From positions 1-64,000 of the forward strand of contig QHTK01000048.1 of assembly GCA_003220795.1 (NCBI GenBank): 64,000 bases of DNA, in the 5' to 3' direction. This document shows positions 61,110-64,000 of this stretch, in pieces. The stretch is from Gemmatimonadota bacterium. Lineage in GTDB: Bacteria; Gemmatimonadota; Gemmatimonadetes; Gemmatimonadales; GWC2-71-9. The position numbers were made by a program, and so were the translations under genes. How positions within the stretch are numbered: the stretch's first letter is position 1; the number at the start of each line of letters is the position of its first letter. The notes under the pieces were generated by a model. The model was given only the letters and a program-made list of their open reading frames with translations, was not told where the DNA came from and made no database searches.

Positions 61110-63980
61110 TCAGAAGTCCGACGCGAGCCCCATATACACGTGCGGGCGGCGGGCCGCCCCAGAGGGCGGATCGGCGAGCGGCGCCGCGACGCCGAGCCGG
61201 ACCTGCAGCAGGAAGTCGTAACTGATGGTGAAGTCGCCGGCGAGCTCCGCGCCCGCGGAGCGGAGCCGCGTGAGGCGCGGTGCCTGCCCTGCGTCCCAGG
61301 CGTCGCCCGCATCGCCGAACAGGTTGAGCCACAGCTTGTCGGCGCCGAACGGCAGGTGACCGAACGGCGCGCCGACGAGCGCGAGCGGCAGGCGATATTC
61401 GACGCTCAGGGTCGCGGCCCGCTCGCCCAGCAGCTCGCCGCCGCGGTAGCCACGCACCGGAAAATCGCGCGTCCCCCCGAGCGCCGCCTGGCCGAACGTC
61501 AAGACGTAGCTGCCCGACGACACACCCCCCGCCTTCAGCAGCTCGCGCAGCGGCCCGCCCGTCACGCCGGCGGCGAGCCGAACGGCGAGCACATGGTGCG
61601 CGAACCCGCCGAGTCCCGGGATGTGGGCGTACAGGCCGACGCGCGAGCGGGCTTCACTCGACCATCGAGTGCCTCCCAGCTCCTCGCGCCGCCGGTAGAA
61701 CGCCGACCAGCTGAATCCGTCCTGGTGCGAGACGGCGAGCGGGGCCGAGACGACGTGCGTCACCGCCAGCGTCACCGATCCTCCCAGGAGATCCCGGCCG
61801 TCGCACGCCGGGCAAATCGTGGCGAGCGAGGTGTCCGGGATGGTGACGAAGCGCGTCCCCTTGAACTCCGCGGCCAGTCGCACACTGGCGAACGTGCGCC
61901 AGCGCCGCGCCACGAACGTCGCGCCGAGCGCGCCCTCCTGCGTGCGCTCGGAGAGCGTGACCGGCGCGAGCAAGTCGTCCCACTCACTCGACGCCGACAC
62001 GTCGAGCGTCGGGTTGCCCAGCCCACTCCACAACCCCGCGAACCACCCGATCGCGCGGAACGGTTGCCGCGCCACGAGCCCCGCCGCGATGTAGTTGAAC
62101 CGGCCGACAGCATCGCTCCCCGCCGTGGCGCCGCCCCAGAACCGCCCGCTCCGCCCCACATCGAGAAACAGCGGCAGCCAGAAATGTGGCCGCAGCGCAG
62201 GCCACGCCGCGTACCCCGTCTCGCGCGTCGCGACGGGCGGCGCCGCGGCGAACGGAGCAGGTCGATCGACCGGTACCGGCTGGCCGGCAGGTCGCTCCCT
62301 CCGCCCATCCCCTGCGGCCGCGTGCCGCAACTCCCAGCCCCCGGCCGCGAGGGTCACGTACAGCAACGAGCCATCGGGCAGCGCCGCCGGCGCCCGGGCG
62401 CCGAGCGGCTCGGCCGTGAGCGGCTCGGCGCCCGTCGGGTCCCGCCAGCGATAGACCTGCGGGAACCCCGTCGGGTCGGTGACGAAGAGCAGCTCGCTCG
62501 CGGGTGTCCACGTCGGGTCGGCGATCACGCCCGCCGACTCCCGCAGCACCCTACCGGCCTCGGGGGAATCGGCGGGCCAGCGCAACAGCGCCCAGTGGCC
62601 GTCCGCGTTGCGCGTGCCCGCCACCCAGCGCCCGTCAGGGGACGGCACGACCTCGCCCCACGTCGCACCTGCCCCGTCGGGCGCGGAGGGCACCGGCAGC
62701 GCGGGGCGATTCCCCGCCGGTACCAGCGCGATCACCGACAGGCGGCCCCCGCCCGCGCGGGGCGCCACGAGCCTCGCCCCGTGCGTCACGCGGCGCCACT
62801 CGCCGCCCGCGACGGGAAGCCACCGGTAGAGGTCGCTGTACACCCGCCAGCGTGATGTCCACTCGAGCTGTGCCACGACCAGCGTGTCGCCGAGCCAGTC
62901 GTAGCTCACCTCGGCGTTCACTCGGTGGGTGCGTAACACCCGGAATTGCCGCGCATCGAGCACTCGCAGTTCGCTCGGCCCCCTACCGTCGTCCCGGACG
63001 TACGCGAGGTACCGGCCGTCGGGCGATACCTGTGGCACGGGCTCGGTGCGGAGCGCGCGGTCGATGACGCGCGCGCCCGAGGCGGCCGCCCCTGCCTGGG
63101 GCGGGGGCCCGGTGCCCTTGGGCCATTCCGCCTCCAGCGAACGACCCGGATCGGCGCGAGCGATCTGGCGCCCCACCCGATACGGGATCAGCTGTGCGGA
63201 CGTCGCCTCGACAAACCGGGGCACCACGGAGTCCCGCCCCTGCCCGGCCAGGTAATTAAAGAAGCGGCTGCCGTACGCGTAGGGCACGAGCCCGTCCGCC
63301 CAGCGGGAGAAGAAGACGGCGCTCGAGGGCGAGCGCGACGCATCGGCCGCGCGGTCCGCCGCGAGCACCTGGGTGTGCAGGCTACCCGTGACTCGCCCGC
63401 CGTTGGTGAACCGCGACTCGTAGTAGGTCGCCAGCCCCTCCGTCACCCAGCTGGGCTGGTACGTGTTGGGAAACAAGCCGGGGGCACGCCCGAACACCGC
63501 CTGCAGCCCGCTCCACAACCCACGCACCCGATCGAGGTGGAAGACGTGCGTGAGCTCGTGCGTCGTGACCAGCCGGAGCCAGCTGTCGTAGTGCTGTAAC
63601 CCGGGGTCGGTCGCCGGCGGTGGCAGGAAGACGTAGATCCGGTCCGAGGGAAACACCAGCGTCGCCCCGTTGGGGGAGTCGATGTCGTCGACCAGGGTGA
63701 GGTCGACCACCTGGCGGGGCGGGTGGAGCTCGGAGGCGAGCAGCCCATAGGCGCGCTCGGCCTCCCGGGCTGCGACCTGCGCCACGTCGCGATAGACCGG
63801 GCGGAAATGAACGCGGAAGTGCGGAGTGTACAGGGTGCGCCAGGGGCCGGAGGGGTCGACCTGTGCCTCGGCGCGCGCGGCGAACAGGAGGAGCACCAAA
63901 ATGCGGACTGCGGATTGCGGATTGCGGAATATCAGTGAAAGGTCGAGCCGACGACCTAAGGACGTCGTGCCAATCCGCAA
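61110..63980 (-). CDS. Outer-membrane-type protein: HExxH peptidase, beta-propeller and beta-barrel
   Basis: About 956 residues. A signal-like segment (I-L-V-L-L-L-F-A-A-R-A-E-A) precedes a gluzincin-type peptidase region (about 45-230) with the zinc motif THELTHVFH and the third ligand in SWVTEGLATYYE. Next (about 300-590) are WD40/TolB-like blades (V-S-P-D-G-R-Y-L-A-Y, P-S-P-D-G-R-W-V-A-G). The end (about 600-956) is a beta-barrel of the surface-antigen (Omp85-like) type, closing in phenylalanine. The frame begins in a repeat and is open to the window edge; TTG at 63980 is only a placeholder. A TTG/GTG near 63900 may be the real start. Confidence 0.8.
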   Translation of the reverse strand: MRIGTTSLGRRLDLSLIFRNPQSAVRILVLLLFAARAEAQVDPSGPWRTLYTPHFRVHFRPVYRDVAQVAAREAERAYGLLASELHPPRQVVDLTLVDDIDSPNGATLVFPSDRIYVFLPPPATDPGLQHYDSWLRLVTTHELTHVFHLDRVRGLWSGLQAVFGRAPGLFPNTYQPSWVTEGLATYYESRFTNGGRVTGSLHTQVLAADRAADASRSPSSAVFFSRWADGLVPYAYGSRFFNYLAGQGRDSVVPRFVEATSAQLIPYRVGRQIARADPGRSLEAEWPKGTGPPPQAGAAASGARVIDRALRTEPVPQVSPDGRYLAYVRDDGRGPSELRVLDARQFRVLRTHRVNAEVSYDWLGDTLVVAQLEWTSRWRVYSDLYRWLPVAGGEWRRVTHGARLVAPRAGGGRLSVIALVPAGNRPALPVPSAPDGAGATWGEVVPSPDGRWVAGTRNADGHWALLRWPADSPEAGRVLRESAGVIADPTWTPASELLFVTDPTGFPQVYRWRDPTGAEPLTAEPLGARAPAALPDGSLLYVTLAAGGWELRHAAAGDGRRERPAGQPVPVDRPAPFAAAPPVATRETGYAAWPALRPHFWLPLFLDVGRSGRFWGGATAGSDAVGRFNYIAAGLVARQPFRAIGWFAGLWSGLGNPTLDVSASSEWDDLLAPVTLSERTQEGALGATFVARRWRTFASVRLAAEFKGTRFVTIPDTSLATICPACDGRDLLGGSVTLAVTHVVSAPLAVSHQDGFSWSAFYRRREELGGTRWSSEARSRVGLYAHIPGLGGFAHHVLAVRLAAGVTGGPLRELLKAGGVSSGSYVLTFGQAALGGTRDFPVRGYRGGELLGERAATLSVEYRLPLALVGAPFGHLPFGADKLWLNLFGDAGDAWDAGQAPRLTRLRSAGAELAGDFTISYDFLLQVRLGVAAPLADPPSGAARRPHVYMGLASDF

Positions 63981-64000
63981 TCCGCAATCCGCAATCCGCA
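63902..64000. repeat. Inverted arrays of a 7-base repeat at the window edge
   Basis: TGCGGAT-type units (63902-63929, about four, some altered) face ATCCGCA units (63971-64000, about four, exact) across 41 bases. The arms can pair into a long hairpin. The repeat overlaps the first codons of the peptidase-barrel gene and is read there as N-P-Q-S-A-V-R. It may continue beyond the window. Confidence 0.8.

Noticed and set aside
1-64000. CRISPR arrays, insertion sequences or prophage
   Set aside because: No regularly spaced repeats, transposase, integrase or structural phage genes were recognised; the holin-named 4-TM gene is a housekeeping-type family.

Overview
This is a GC-rich (roughly two-thirds G+C), densely packed bacterial chromosomal window with about 65 genes. 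Many neighbours overlap by 1-16 bases (ATGA/GTGA junctions) and GTG starts are common. A diderm is indicated by lipoproteins, a secreted outer-membrane-type beta-barrel protease, a GWxTD protein and a kinase with a TonB-like tail. Together with MglA plus a roadblock protein, a class II (B12-dependent) ribonucleotide reductase and a bacillithiol-type deacetylase, the gene mix is most like Gemmatimonadota. That placement is an inference from gene content; there is no rRNA or marker phylogeny here.

Layout. 1-3.2 kb: end of an ABC permease, then bshB1-type deacetylase, cysteine desulfurase and tRNA thiolase mnmA. 3.3-10.4 kb: lipoproteins and small membrane proteins, a class V aminotransferase with a Tat-like leader, DinB, 4-TM and DSD1-like proteins, two copies of a perfect palindrome, and a 68-base hairpin. 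10.4-13.6 kb (minus): hypothetical protein, esterase, Cache-HAMP-GGDEF diguanylate cyclase, tRNA-Asn. 14.9-25.6 kb (minus): oxidoreductase/isomerase pair, grpE-dnaJ, hydrolase, cinA-pgsA, mglA-roadblock, recR-ybaB, dnaX and the SRP RNA gene just upstream of it. 25.7-31.4 kb (minus): a duplicated two-gene cassette, each copy a membrane-anchored JAMM-fold protein followed by a secreted partner with a shared N-terminal domain. 31.4-38 kb (minus): threonine aldolase, YihY, YtxH, class II aldolase, PhnP-like hydrolase, pyruvate kinase and sirtuin. 38-42.4 kb: a MarR regulator divergent from an ABC exporter, and a MOSC gene flanked by two paralogous zinc-ribbon genes.

42.5-53.7 kb is an aspartate-family amino acid locus: asd reading one way, and thrA-thrC-lysC-dapE-dapB-dapA-dapD-proC the other. 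thrA is split by an exact 421-bp tandem duplication that shifts the frame. 53.7-64 kb (minus): nrdJ, gamma carbonic anhydrase, a zinc-ribbon/kinase/PEGA/TonB-like fusion, a GWxTD-TPR protein and a HExxH-propeller-barrel protein that starts in a repeat at the window edge.

The most notable items are the duplicated JAMM/partner cassette, a well-formed candidate -1 frameshift signal in dnaX that would make a gamma-like short form, the thrA duplication, the pattern of -10 boxes placed 5-8 bases before start codons (probable leaderless mRNAs), and several palindromic repeats.
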